From the NCBI GenBank assembly GCA_949316495.1, contig OX439004.1:29170904-29234903 (forward strand): a stretch of DNA of 64,000 nucleotides, read 5' to 3'. A model generated the notes under the pieces. That model had not been told where the DNA came from. It ran no database searches and saw nothing but the letters and a program-made list of their open reading frames with translations. The position numbers were made by a program, and so were the translations under genes. Positions 23,912 through 30,831 of the stretch are shown one piece after another (positions within the stretch are counted from its first letter, which is position 1; each line of letters begins with the position of its first letter). This DNA comes from Amphiduros pacificus (taxonomy: Eukaryota > Annelida > Polychaeta > Phyllodocida > Hesionidae).

Positions 23912-24136
23912 ACACAGCATGTTTTTACGTCCTTCTTTGACAATATACATGTACATTTATAATCTGTATGCCACATCAAACATTCTGAAGAATTCCACAC
24001 AGGATAATGAGGAAGGTTTGCCTTTCAGATAATATCAGTGTATCGTGTGTCAGGCATGGAAGCGGACTGGATGATGGGACAGCGCGGGACGCAGCATGGT
24101 AGGGTACCAGTCACCTACCTACAGATCATAGACTAG
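3067..24136 (+). CDS. SH3GLB: Endophilin-B (SH3GLB family), 5'-partial, multi-exon
   Basis: Exons at 3067-3200, 3546-3638, 4650-4679 (cassette), 7229-7252 (cassette), 17279-17368, 17722-17822, 19788-19965 and 24029-24136 join with matching phases and end in TAG. The product has the second half of an N-BAR domain (GSALVKCGQTQQKLG, KERKILENKRLDLDVAKNK, EFDRQAEITKLLLEGISSTH, AHHLRCLHDFIEAQATYYAQ), a Ser/Pro-rich linker, and a C-terminal SH3 domain with ARVLYDYDA, ELSLVADE, DWMMGQRG and GRVPVTYLQIID. Endophilin-B proteins bind and curve membranes and act on mitochondria, autophagosomes and endosomes; that role is family knowledge. The start codon and first BAR helix are not in the window, so the gene begins before base 1. 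I cannot tell SH3GLB1 from SH3GLB2; most invertebrates have one copy. Confidence 0.95.
3214..3322. repeat. AT microsatellite with 'tattataaata' units
   Basis: (at)n runs alternate with tattataaata. It lies just after the donor of the 3067-3200 exon. Confidence 0.9.
3546..3638 (+). CDS. SH3GLB: Endophilin-B exon, BAR helix
   Basis: This 93-nt exon runs phase 0 to phase 0 between tgcttgcag and gtcagt. It encodes KERKILENKRLDLDVAKNK followed by LRRAKTQPSKES, the conserved helix of endophilin-B up to the point where vertebrate SH3GLB1 takes in alternative exons. Confidence 0.93.
3639..4649. other. Endophilin-B intron
   Basis: AT-rich, with a small 'tatatagatcta' tandem repeat at about 3836-3864. 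Nothing else recognised. Confidence 0.5.
4650..4679 (+). CDS. SH3GLB: Candidate cassette microexon (SPDSAAQAAE)
   Basis: This 30-nt open stretch lies between a good acceptor (ttgctgctgcag) and the donor GAG|gtttgt. It is phase 0 on both sides, so inclusion or skipping keeps the frame. It encodes ten Ser/Ala-rich residues inserted between the KES end of the previous BAR exon and the AESDLRVAQ exon. The site matches the known variable site of vertebrate SH3GLB1. Alternative use is inferred; RNA evidence is needed. Confidence 0.6.
4680..7228. other. Endophilin-B intron
   Basis: AT-rich. It includes a 23-base C run at 5313-5335 and no supported exon. The 113-codon open frame at 5236-5577 runs through the C tract and is low-complexity. 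Confidence 0.5.
5313..5335. repeat. Poly-C tract
   Basis: Twenty-three C in a row. The length is likely to be variable or uncertain in sequencing. Confidence 0.9.
7229..7252 (+). CDS. SH3GLB: Candidate cassette microexon (TAAGTVMQ)
   Basis: This 24-nt open stretch lies between cttcgccggccag and CAG|gtaaac and is phase 0 on both sides. It encodes eight residues. The GC-rich 30 bases here stand out in AT-rich intron. As recalled, vertebrate SH3GLB1 also has an 8-residue insert at this junction in a brain isoform. Confidence 0.6.
7253..10748. other. Large endophilin-B intron, first part
   Basis: AT-rich intron. Short repeated words include 'tccgtgtccacgtgaggt' twice at about 9616-9648 and 'ggtcacac...ccttg.gtgg' blocks near 7850 and 9700. 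The hairpin-ended element at 8388-8850 lies inside it. No exon supported. Confidence 0.5.
8388..8850. mobile_element. Mollusc-type hairpin-ended repeat
   Basis: It starts with a hairpin 'acccctcagcaaattttgcc gaaggggt', then 'cttgagaacaaacaatgtt' and three loosely repeated cores with 'aaccatagatgcat', 'gaccttg.tactcatttcaaggtcatga'. It ends near 'agcagaggggctgcggtcac', which partly mirrors the start. It has no coding capacity and the architecture resembles the elements at 21467, 46430 and 60930. Confidence 0.55.
10749..12956. repeat. 38-bp minisatellite, about 58 copies, with higher-order repeats
   Basis: The unit is 'tctgctccgacacagtgata' + 'cactatatgctaggcagg'. Units are contiguous with no spacer. 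Variant units ('gccctgttacag', 'tggccaagtctg', 'cattacatgc') recur in the same order: the block from 11545 is repeated from 12039, exactly 494 bp or 13 units later. This shows segmental duplication within the array. Confidence 0.95.
12995..13290. other. Cluster of TGACTC/TGAGTCA motifs
   Basis: About eight TGACTC or GAGTCA hexamers fall in 260 bases (for example 13039, 13052, 13098, 13121, 13154, 13167, 13233, 13276), several in the AP-1 form TGACTCA. It could be a degenerate tandem repeat or an enhancer; the sequence alone does not say which. Confidence 0.4.
13311..13343. repeat. Poly-T followed by poly-G tract
   Basis: A run of about 12 T followed directly by about 14 G. Possibly an error-prone site. 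Confidence 0.85.
13797..13863. repeat. TG and 'catatacat' microsatellite
   Basis: A (tg)n tract is followed by imperfect 'catatacatgct' repeats. Confidence 0.8.
14192..14212 (+). CDS. Possible further cassette microexon (DDEAILK)
   Basis: A 21-nt phase-0 open stretch ends at a consensus donor (AAA|gtaagt). It is preceded by cacgaag with a modest pyrimidine tract (ttttgcttttcatgg). It lies in the variable intron of the endophilin-B gene and would add seven residues without a shift. The acceptor is weak, so this could be a chance donor. Confidence 0.2.
15348..15383 (+). CDS. Possible further cassette microexon (ENSFSSTLSKYN)
   Basis: A strong acceptor (cacttctctttcag) precedes 36 open nucleotides in phase 0, followed by a weak donor (AAT|gtgtga). 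It lies in the same variable intron and would add a Ser-rich 12-residue insert. Only the acceptor is convincing. Confidence 0.2.
15723..15860. mobile_element. 138-bp palindromic element (MITE-like)
   Basis: The left arm ATTGACTTGATGTCCACTCA... and the right arm (reverse complement ATTGATTTGATGTCCACAAA...) match over about 40 bases with few differences. They flank a core of about 60-70 bases. The core holds 'gctgccctcaagtggcaa', which resembles a CTCF site on the - strand. No target duplication was identified. Confidence 0.65.
16124..16699 (+). mobile_element. Non-LTR retrotransposon (LINE) endonuclease fragment
   Basis: From about 16203 the + frame reads KPDVVEFMDILSTFDMTQW, VTEPTHKLGNTLDLVVTF, then YISDHKSIKL, and PKKSISYRK before a TAG at 16443. 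The same frame continues as RGIDLQSLRDDTRSL and LMDKHAPVKNA. TLDLVVT and SDH are the C-terminal motifs of an APE-type endonuclease; ISYRK...D resembles the CR1/L2-like LINEs. Both the N-terminus and the reverse transcriptase are missing, so it is a dead internal fragment. It sits between inverted 'tgtcgacccacc' words at 16124 and 16688. Confidence 0.75.
16628..16659. repeat. Perfect 13-bp hairpin
   Basis: AACTATGGTTTGA, a 5-base loop (ccaca), then TCAAACCATAGTT. It lies at the downstream edge of the LINE fragment. Confidence 0.8.
16700..17088. other. Endophilin-B intron, end
   Basis: Nothing recognised between the LINE fragment and the 30-bp repeat. Confidence 0.4.
17089..17262. repeat. 30-bp tandem repeat next to a splice acceptor
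   Basis: The unit is 'gatttgatcattgtatcttg' + 'tgtgtcacat', about 5.7 copies, more uniform toward the 3' end. It ends about 16 bases before the acceptor of the 17279 exon and so replaces the usual branch-point region. Confidence 0.9.
17279..17368 (+). CDS. SH3GLB: Endophilin-B exon, last BAR helix (part 1)
   Basis: This 90-nt exon runs phase 0 to phase 0 between tttgtttcag and CAC|gtcagt. It encodes AESDLRVAQA and then EFDRQAEITKLLLEGISSTH, nearly identical to the vertebrate endophilin-B sequence. A 30-bp tandem repeat abuts its acceptor. Confidence 0.95.
17369..17721. other. Short endophilin-B intron
   Basis: AT-rich intron of 353 bases with nothing recognised. Confidence 0.5.
17722..17822 (+). 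CDS. SH3GLB: Endophilin-B exon, end of BAR
   Basis: The exon starts in phase 0 after gttatttcag and ends in phase 2 at AG|gtatac. It encodes AHHLRCLHDFIEAQATYYAQ and CHQYMQDLQRQLG, the end of the BAR domain. Confidence 0.95.
17938..18535. repeat. Diverged 75-bp direct repeats flanking an element
   Basis: A copy beginning 'catgatgtcacaatcaatga' at 17938 and a copy beginning 'catgatgtcacaatcataat' at 18462 continue in parallel for about 75 bases ('cacacaagggcttcatatct' against 'cacacaatggccttttatgt'). The 445-bp element at 18017-18461 lies between them. Confidence 0.7.
18017..18461. mobile_element. 445-bp element with GGGTTGCCACA ends
   Basis: It starts GGGTTGCCACAGATCAGGGA and ends TGTGGCAACCC, an 11-bp inverted repeat. 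Inside are repeated 'cagggaa', 'gtcaggaaat', 'gtcagtgaaaaat' words at both ends. There is no coding capacity. 'GTTGCCAC...AGGGAAAAGTCAGGG' elements are common in many invertebrate genomes; I do not assign a superfamily. Confidence 0.7.
18536..19787. other. Endophilin-B intron, later part
   Basis: AT-rich. It contains the CTCF-like word at 18892-18905. The open frame at 19092-19421 is unsupported. Confidence 0.4.
18892..18905 (+). promoter_or_regulatory. CTCF-like motif
   Basis: TCACTAGGTGGTGC is close to the CTCF core CCASYAGRKGGCR. A single motif match by eye; chance occurrence is possible. Confidence 0.2.
19788..19965 (+). CDS. SH3GLB: Endophilin-B exon, linker and first half of SH3
   Basis: This 178-nt exon takes the phase-2 overhang of the previous exon and ends in phase 0 at GAG|gtagga. 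It encodes a Ser/Pro/Gly linker (YSVNSVPSGGGSTSPTIHAP) and then AKQARVLYDYDAADMRELSL, carrying the SH3 ALYDY motif and the acidic RT loop. Confidence 0.95.
19966..21463. other. Endophilin-B intron
   Basis: AT-rich intron with nothing recognised. Confidence 0.45.
21467..22744. mobile_element. Pearl/Helentron-like element with tandem 146-bp cores
   Basis: It starts ACCCTCAGCCC (21467) and ends GGGCTGAGGGT (22734), an 11-bp inverted end pair. A 'gtatgtatgtatgtctgtatg' microsatellite follows the first end, then tandem cores. The phrase 'cttgtcatcgcgataactc' recurs near 21560, 21853, 22141 and 22434, giving a period of about 290 bp made of two alternating 146-bp halves. Each core carries 'caaatgatggcagcttcatg' and 'ttcaaggtcacagggacaat'. 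Terminal repeats, microsatellite and tandem cores together resemble the non-autonomous 'pearl' elements of bivalves, linked to Helentrons; this is by architecture only. Confidence 0.65.
22959..23251. repeat. 20/26-bp compound minisatellite
   Basis: Five units of 'ttgctggtcctggccaaaag' (20 bp) are followed by five 26-bp units that add 'cagcag', then three or four more short units. It is open in several frames on both strands (up to 231 codons) only because of the repeat. Confidence 0.95.
23252..24028. other. Endophilin-B last intron, end
   Basis: AT-rich, including an (at)n microsatellite at 23884-23911. Nothing else recognised. Confidence 0.5.
24029..24136 (+). CDS. SH3GLB: Endophilin-B terminal exon, second half of SH3
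   Basis: The acceptor is gcctttcag. The exon reads IISVYRVSGMEADWMMGQRG and then TQHGRVPVTYLQIID before TAG. It holds the SH3 Trp (DW), the Pro of VPVTYL and the terminal Tyr. Its reading continues the VADE end of the previous exon (DEIISVYR). Confidence 0.95.
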   Translation: MISVYRVSGMEADWMMGQRGTQHGRVPVTYLQIID

Positions 24137-24408
24137 TCACTCACACATCAACATCGCACTCTAACTCAACTTGTCTCCAGAATCTTTTGTGGCCTGAGAT
24201 TGTAAGGATTTCAGGATGATGCAATACAAAGGAGGAAGTTTTATCTGCAGAAATTGTTTCTCCTTTTTAAAATGATAAATCTGATTGTTACAAATGTATA
24301 TCAGAGGTAAGTGTTGGTTGCCAATGCAATTATTGACATAATATCAAGCTTGTAGTTGTCAATTGGAAAACAAAACCAAAATGGCGACTGGCATTTGGTC
24401 TGTGTGCA

Positions 24409-24414
24409 AATAAA
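24409..24414 (+). terminator. Candidate poly(A) signal, endophilin-B
   Basis: The first AATAAA on the + strand downstream of the stop, 273 bases away. Other AATAAA hexamers occur further on (for example near 25661), so the true 3' end is uncertain. Confidence 0.35.
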
Positions 24415-24556
24415 AATGACAAAGTTTATATGATGGAGCTAAACGTATTTATTAGAACATACATTACAAATGTATCACCTTATACTCATTCATAAAATGA
24501 AAATGTTTTCATTTAAATAATGTTGCATGTACATATTGAGACTAGGTTGATTTTGT

Positions 24557-24571
24557 CCACTAGAGGGAGCC
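24557..24571 (+). promoter_or_regulatory. CTCF-like motif
   Basis: CCACTAGAGGGAGCC fits the CTCF core CCASYAGRKGGCR at nearly all positions. It lies 421 bases after the endophilin-B stop codon, a possible gene boundary. Function is inferred. Confidence 0.35.
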
Positions 24572-24901
24572 AAAGACAGATCACAATAGCTGGTACTGTG
24601 AGGGAACATTTCATCATCATCTTCATCTCACCAACATTAGTTGATAACTTTTTTTTTGGTCTTCAGTGTAGTTGTGGTCTTGTTAGAAACAAATACACAA
24701 ATAATCTACGGTTTCATTAGGGCATAATTTGCCCCAGAATTTTAGGTGTTAGGGAAGATTTAATTGTAGATAACGTAGAGAACACAATGTTCTATTGATT
24801 AAATGTACAGCTTTCAAATATTCAGTGTTCCACGTTTATCTTGCATAATGTGTGTTGAATACATACCATCTCAAGAAAGCTCAGCGTTTTATTAAAACCA
24901 A

Positions 24902-24977
24902 GGGTGCTTCAAAAATAGAGGGCTATTAATATTAAGATTTGTTTGATTAAATATCACATATTTTTGAAGCACCCTCT
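24902..24977. repeat. 16-bp inverted repeat, 44-base spacer
   Basis: AGGGTGCTTCAAAAAT and ATTTTTGAAGCACCCT are perfect complements separated by AT-rich sequence. 'atagaggg' and 'cctctatt' follow the same axis partly. It may be a tiny MITE. Confidence 0.75.
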
Positions 24978-27054
24978 ATTCAATGTTTTCTCTGTCTAAA
25001 CAGTAAAATGTCATACAAGTCTATGTGATTATTTTCAAACAGAAGGCATATGGTGCCAAAAAATACTTTGTGTAAATTGTTGAAATTGTCAGTTTTTGCA
25101 GAAAATGATTGTTTTTGTAAATCTGGCAGATGTGAATATTTGATACAAAGATATAATGTTGTAAAGTCTACCACAATGTGTTTAATATTTCTCAAACATG
25201 AAACATGACAGGGACAATTATTCACAGATGAAGAAGGAAAAATTAAATGTTTAAATATATCTATATGTTTGTGCTTTTGAGGTTAAGAAGAAAGGAAAGC
25301 ATGTCAACACATATCTTGTATACATTTTGTGCATGTAGTTCAATCTCATGTTCAAGTTCAGAAGAGAAATCTGTCCAGATATTAAGAAAAAAATTCATGT
25401 GCAATAACCACAAATATAAGAAGTGTAGGATTTGTACTTGATGTTGGTTTAATTGTGTTCATCTGCAGTGAGAGTCATTAAGGTGCATTGATTAGTCCAA
25501 GAAAAGTTGATGTGTTGTTTCTTGCAGGTGGGGTCCTGTTCGCAAAGTCAAGTTTCATTTTGCCACAAACAATAACAACACATTTTGTTTTTTTGGTCTG
25601 ATTTTGTCTGAATTATGCAAACTGATAAATTAGCTCATACCTGTCTGGGGCGGGGGAGAAAATAAAACCTTATTCATAAATATTGTTTTCGCTTTTACAA
25701 TTTATACAATTTTCATTTATTATGCATCACTATTTTCCATTCTTTTTTTTAAAGTTTGTTAGATCATTTAAAATAACATTTATTTGGGTTATAATATTAG
25801 GTACAGTTTGAATTTAAAAACATATCTTTATTGTCATCTTTAAAAGGTGATTTTTCTGTTAATCTTTTAAAATGTGATCGACCAATTGTATATTTTTTTA
25901 ATTATAAAACTTTAATTTGTAGATACAGTTAATTATAGTATGTTTGTAAATATATGCATGAATATAGGCTTATTATGCAAACATGACTTGGACGGAACAC
26001 AAAAAGCTTCTATTAATAATGGGTTTTGATAGTCGTTCACATTTAAGTTTACTTACATGTATATTTATGTATCTTAGGCAGGATTTTTTGGGGGATATTT
26101 TACATTATTTAAGAAATGGTACTGAATAACTTCCTATACATTAATACATTAGTCAAACTGGTTTCATTAAATATTTTTGTCAAATGTAATATCTTGCATA
26201 TGCAAATGATTTAAATTTATTTCCTTTTTTTAACAAATGAGAACATTAGGGGATAGATTGTCGGACAGTATACATCTTTAAAAAAAATGCTCTTTTCACG
26301 GGAGTTTTAGTGCTCGCAAGTAGTGTAGAAAGAGCAACATTTTGTTATTGTTATGGAGAAGGGTTATTGTATCCGCAGATAGTTGTGGCATCTTCTCAAG
26401 CTATACTGTTTACTTAATGTTGACTGAGGAGTAAACGAAGCCTTGACTGTGTCTCTTGTGCCAAAGCAATGGTTAAATATCAGTTACTGTTATTGTAGTC
26501 CTCATTGTTGATGGTGATTTTACATTATAAGGCCAGGCTATGCTAATGTCTTGTTTCTGGTTGTCAGGTGGATGCTTGCTCTGATTACACAAAAAGGAAA
26601 AAAATATTATGAAGTGAAATAGGGGCAAGATTTGCATCACAAAATGTGTAGAATGTATTTGGAAAATAGAACACTTTCTTGGCAAGCAATTTTTATTTTT
26701 CACTGATCAGAAACAAGACATTTGTTACCCTAGCTTCAATTGTGATGGCCAATGTATTTGCCTATTGTATATGTATACCAATGAGATATGTAAATGTCCC
26801 AAGTTAATCTCACAGCTCAGTAACACTAATCTCTATGTCAAAACTGAATCTTACATTGGCTTCGCATTTCATGAGAGAAATATATATATTTAAATCAGAA
26901 TATTATTTAAGATGCTGCAATCTTGATAGAAGTATCATTATCCCCAAAATCTGTGAGATCAATTTAAGATTTATGAAATCTGATTGAACATGGCAAAATA
27001 ATAAAAGAAAGTTAGCTTTTGTCAGTAACTAATGATCCAAAACTAGCAGGGCAG

Positions 27055-27103
27055 TTGGGGTAAACCCAAAATGCTGTGACAGTCATTTTGGGTTCCCCCA
27101 ATC
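27055..27103. repeat. Near-perfect 19-bp hairpin
   Basis: TTGGGGTAAACCCAAAATG, a ten-base loop, then CATTTTGGGTTCCCCCAA. Only one or two positions are unpaired. There is no following T run, and no gene nearby uses it. Confidence 0.8.
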
Positions 27104-28293
27104 AAATGGTGCCATGATTTTATGATTCCCTCAAAAATGAAATACCGCTGTATAACAATGATAAAAGGTGCAATTTACTTATTAGTATATCTTATTAAGA
27201 AAATATTTGCATGAAATTTTTATTTGAATGTGATTCTCGAAATGAACACCCCCTTCATCACAAATAAAGGATGCTGTTTTTTTTTGTCCTTGTTTATGGT
27301 GATCTTCCCCCAGCATTGTAGTCCCCAAGTTATAAATGGCAGCCCCGAGATATAAAAGATTGTAGAACTTCATACATTGGACAATTGGGTCTCTGTAATC
27401 ATCACAGAGTGTTTCTATGATAATATCTGGATGCAGTTTTCTGGTCTTCCATGTCAAAGTCACAAAACCAATTGATTTTTTAAAGTATTATTTCTTTTAA
27501 TTTTCACAAGTGCATGCTTGTAAAAATATGTGGTTTGCCCGAGAGTTCTCATCAAGCATAAAGTGTTACGTGCTATTGTTAGAATTTCAATTTATTTTGT
27601 TGAAGCAATGAAATGCTCAGACTTGTAGCAGTATCTGTGTCATACTTTGTGTATTTTATAAGACCAGGTTGACAAATGCTTTTATTTGATGGCAAACAAT
27701 ATTCCAGTCATAAATGTCAACATTCCCATTGTGGTAATAATCATCCATTAATTATTGTATGAGATACTTAGGTCACCAATCCACAAATGTTTTCACAATT
27801 ATTACCATATGACAAAGCTATAAGCTCTTACAAAATGCATCAAAAATATATAGAAAATGTATCCATTTTCTTTTCCTTATTGAATTCAGAAAGCTGTGAC
27901 ATCATGTTTGTGACATATGATTATTTGTTTCTTGTATTTTGTCTCAAAGCTTTGGACCCAGAAATAGATTCATGGAACACCACATTATATTCTTATTACT
28001 GATTTTTATCTGAAACTGAAATAATATAACTTAAGAAGAACTTTATTAGAAATAATGTATTAATGGTGAAGAGATATTTGGGTGGTAATTTAATGTGGAG
28101 ACTACATGTATTATATGGATAACTCTCAGCAATATTCTCAACAAAGCAATTATTGTACAATGAAGCACGGTGTTGTTGTACACCCTCAGTAGCTAAACTG
28201 TAGATGTAGATCAGATTCTGTTGTATCTGTGTTAGAGAATATATATGCTACATCCAGAACAACCAGTGTCAGTGGAACCCAGACATACAGTAT

Positions 28294-28371
28294 AGGGTCT
28301 CCGAGAAAGGGTCGCCCAGAAAGGGTCTCCGAGAAAGGGTCTCCCAGAAAGCGTCTCCCAGAAAGGACCCT
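28294..28371. repeat. 15-bp tandem repeat
   Basis: About five units of 'agaaagggtctcccg/agaaagggtctccga'. Confidence 0.85.
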
Positions 28372-28426
28372 CAGCTGTATCCATTCAGGATAAAATGCAT
28401 CAATTGAAGTGTTCAGTGTTGTCTGG

Positions 28427-28997
28427 GCTTCACTGATTCAATTAGGCTTCACTGATTCAATTAGGCTTCACCGATTCAATTAGGCTTCACCGATTCAATT
28501 AGGCTTCTCTGATTCAATTAGGCTTCTCTGATTCAATTAGGCTTAACTGATTTAATTAGGCTTAACTGATTCAATTAGGCTTAACTGATTCAATTAGACT
28601 TCACTGATTCAATTAGACTTCACTGATTCAATTAGGCTTCACTGATTTAATTAGGCTTAACTGATTCAATTAGGCTTAACTGATTCAATTAGACTTCACT
28701 GATTCAATTAGGCTTCACTGATTCAATTAGGCTTCACTGATTCAATTAGGCTTCTCTGATTCAATTAGGCTTCTCTGATTCAATTAGGCTTCTCTGATTC
28801 AATTAGGCTTAACTGATTTAATTAGGCTTAACTGATTCAATTAGGCTTAACTGATTCAATTAGACTTCACTGATTCAATTAGGCTTCTCTGATTCAATTA
28901 GGCCTCACTGATTCAATTAGGCTTAACTGATTCAATTAGGCTTAACTGATTCAATTAGGCTTAACTGATTCAATTAGGCTTCTCTGATTCAATTAGG
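28427..28997. repeat. 19-bp minisatellite, 30 copies
   Basis: Unit 'cactgattcaattaggctt' with variants cttctctg, cttaactg and acttcactg. The run of variants from about 28500 recurs from about 28740, so blocks of units have been duplicated. Units are contiguous, so this is not a CRISPR array. Confidence 0.95.
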
Positions 28998-30660
28998 TGA
29001 CTAGTTTTGTCAATGTTTATGTTGTGAAGATCACAGGGAGCTTCTAGCCAAAGAGTTGGTAGGAATAAGTCAGTTAGAAGAACAAAGAGCTCATTAAAAA
29101 CTGCAAAATAGAATGATTCCGCAGTCAAAAATAACTTAGATCGATAGGTTTATTTATGGACACTTTTCTTTCTGCAACAGAAGTAAATGCTGATATTGAA
29201 GTGCTAGTACTTATTAATATTATAATTCTCTTGAATGCCATTATTTGAAGGAACAAAATTAACAAAATTTAAACCTTCGTTTAATTTGTCAACAAAACTG
29301 ATTTTCTTGGGAAAGGGACGAGAAATATGAAATGGAAAAAAATCTAGTTTTCTCAGAATTAAATAAAATGCTTTTGCTTTTATTTTTTATTTACAATTCC
29401 AACATATCATGAAAAATACAAGTACAATTTAGGCTGAAAATGACTGTCTGGGATGTTAGCAAATATTTCCCTTTCTTTGATTTTCTCTTACTTGTGGTGG
29501 ACAGCAGGCATTCATTCTGTACTTGTTAATAAAGATGTTATAGCCAGAATGACCAGCCAGTGTGCCCCACATTGTATATGTTTGTACAATTGTACAGATC
29601 TTAGTTATAAGCTTAGCAATAGAGTATATCTGGCATATGATATAGAGTAGTCACCAGTGTTGCTATACAGAGGGTACAATAGCAGGCATCAGTTGTAGTC
29701 AACACTCTACTTTCTGTGCAAATAAAATATTCAAAGACACATATTCAGGTCTTGCCTTTGCTTTTTACCTATTAAACCTTACCTGCAACAGCCATTTACC
29801 CTGGACACATGTTTTTGCCCAGATATTTTCCCCAGTTCCCCATAATATACCAAGCCTTGTTAACCTGACCCAGTTCCTGTTCTATTACCCTGATTCTACA
29901 CTGACCCCACTTTTAAAAATCTATTTCTGGCAAGAATATTTAAGCATGCACTTAATTATTTTGTTGATTAATATCACAAGTACATCATAACACATTCAAT
30001 TTTGTGTTCCTTTGTGTCCTTTTTGTGAAAAAAAAATAAACTGAAACCTAGGTTTCTGAACTTTTAGGAATCCATTAAAGTGTGGCACTAACAGGCTGTG
30101 TATATGGCAACATGGGGGGCATTTTATGACCAATGTACGGTGTGTTGCAGCATCAGTGGGTAATATGTTTGTCATGTAAATAACATTAAAGCCAATGCAT
30201 TTATTTTTATATTTACAATATATATATAATTTATTCATATCCAATCCATATCCTAGTATTTGTACATAAATATACGGATGCGAAGGTCATCCAGGTTTAG
30301 GCCAGGAAAATTTGTCTGCTAGTTCTGGCAAAACGAAAATTTGACAATAAGTGTTTTTTGGTTTTTTTTTTACTTCTTTTCAATTTTTAAGCTGCTAATT
30401 GAAACAATCAAGCAATAAATTTCTAGGTTATTTTTTAAACCTGGCCAGGCAAATTCCTATTCTTACAAAACTATTACCATTATGCAATCACAAAGATAAT
30501 TTTTTCTGGTCCTTAAAGGGGCTCTGGTTGATGCGGATGAGTACAAAAATAAACTTACAGGATTGATCATGAATTCAATTACAAGCATTTTGTATAATAT
30601 TTCTTCGACCCTTTTTAGATATGTACATTCTATATTTCCCCAGATATCTGAGTATTGTGC
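28998..30660. other. Intergenic / C1orf131-like 3' flank
   Basis: AT-rich with no supported coding. A TTTATT (AATAAA on the - strand) at 30200-30205 is a candidate poly(A) signal 456 bases past the stop of the - strand gene. Confidence 0.4.
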
Positions 30661-30831
30661 TCAGCGCCTGACTTTGCTCTTCTTAATGGCACTGATTTCT
30701 TGTGAGGAGAGCATCTGCATTCCAGACTTGTACCGCCCGATCTGCCCGTCTACATTGCCCACATCGTTCTTGTCACGACCAAGCTTCTTGGCTTTCTTAG
30801 TGCTGCCATATTGGTATCGCGTATCATTCGA
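30661..30831 (-). CDS. C1orf131: C1orf131-like last exon
   Basis: Follows atgttccag; encodes SNDTRYQYGSTKKAKKLGRD and ends MLSSQEISAIKKSKVRR with TGA at 30661-30663. Confidence 0.88.
   Translation of the reverse strand, partial: SNDTRYQYGSTKKAKKLGRDKNDVGNVDGQIGRYKSGMQMLSSQEISAIKKSKVRR

Larger units (their letters stand above)
24137..28293. other. Intergenic region between endophilin-B and C1orf131-like genes
   Basis: AT-rich and without supportable exons. The endophilin-B 3' UTR probably takes up its first part. It contains the CTCF-like site at 24557 and inverted repeats at 24902-24977 and 27055-27103. All open frames are short and unsupported. Confidence 0.5.

Noticed and set aside
28427-28997. 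Possible CRISPR-like array of 19-bp units
   Set aside because: No spacers; simple tandem repeat with variant units.
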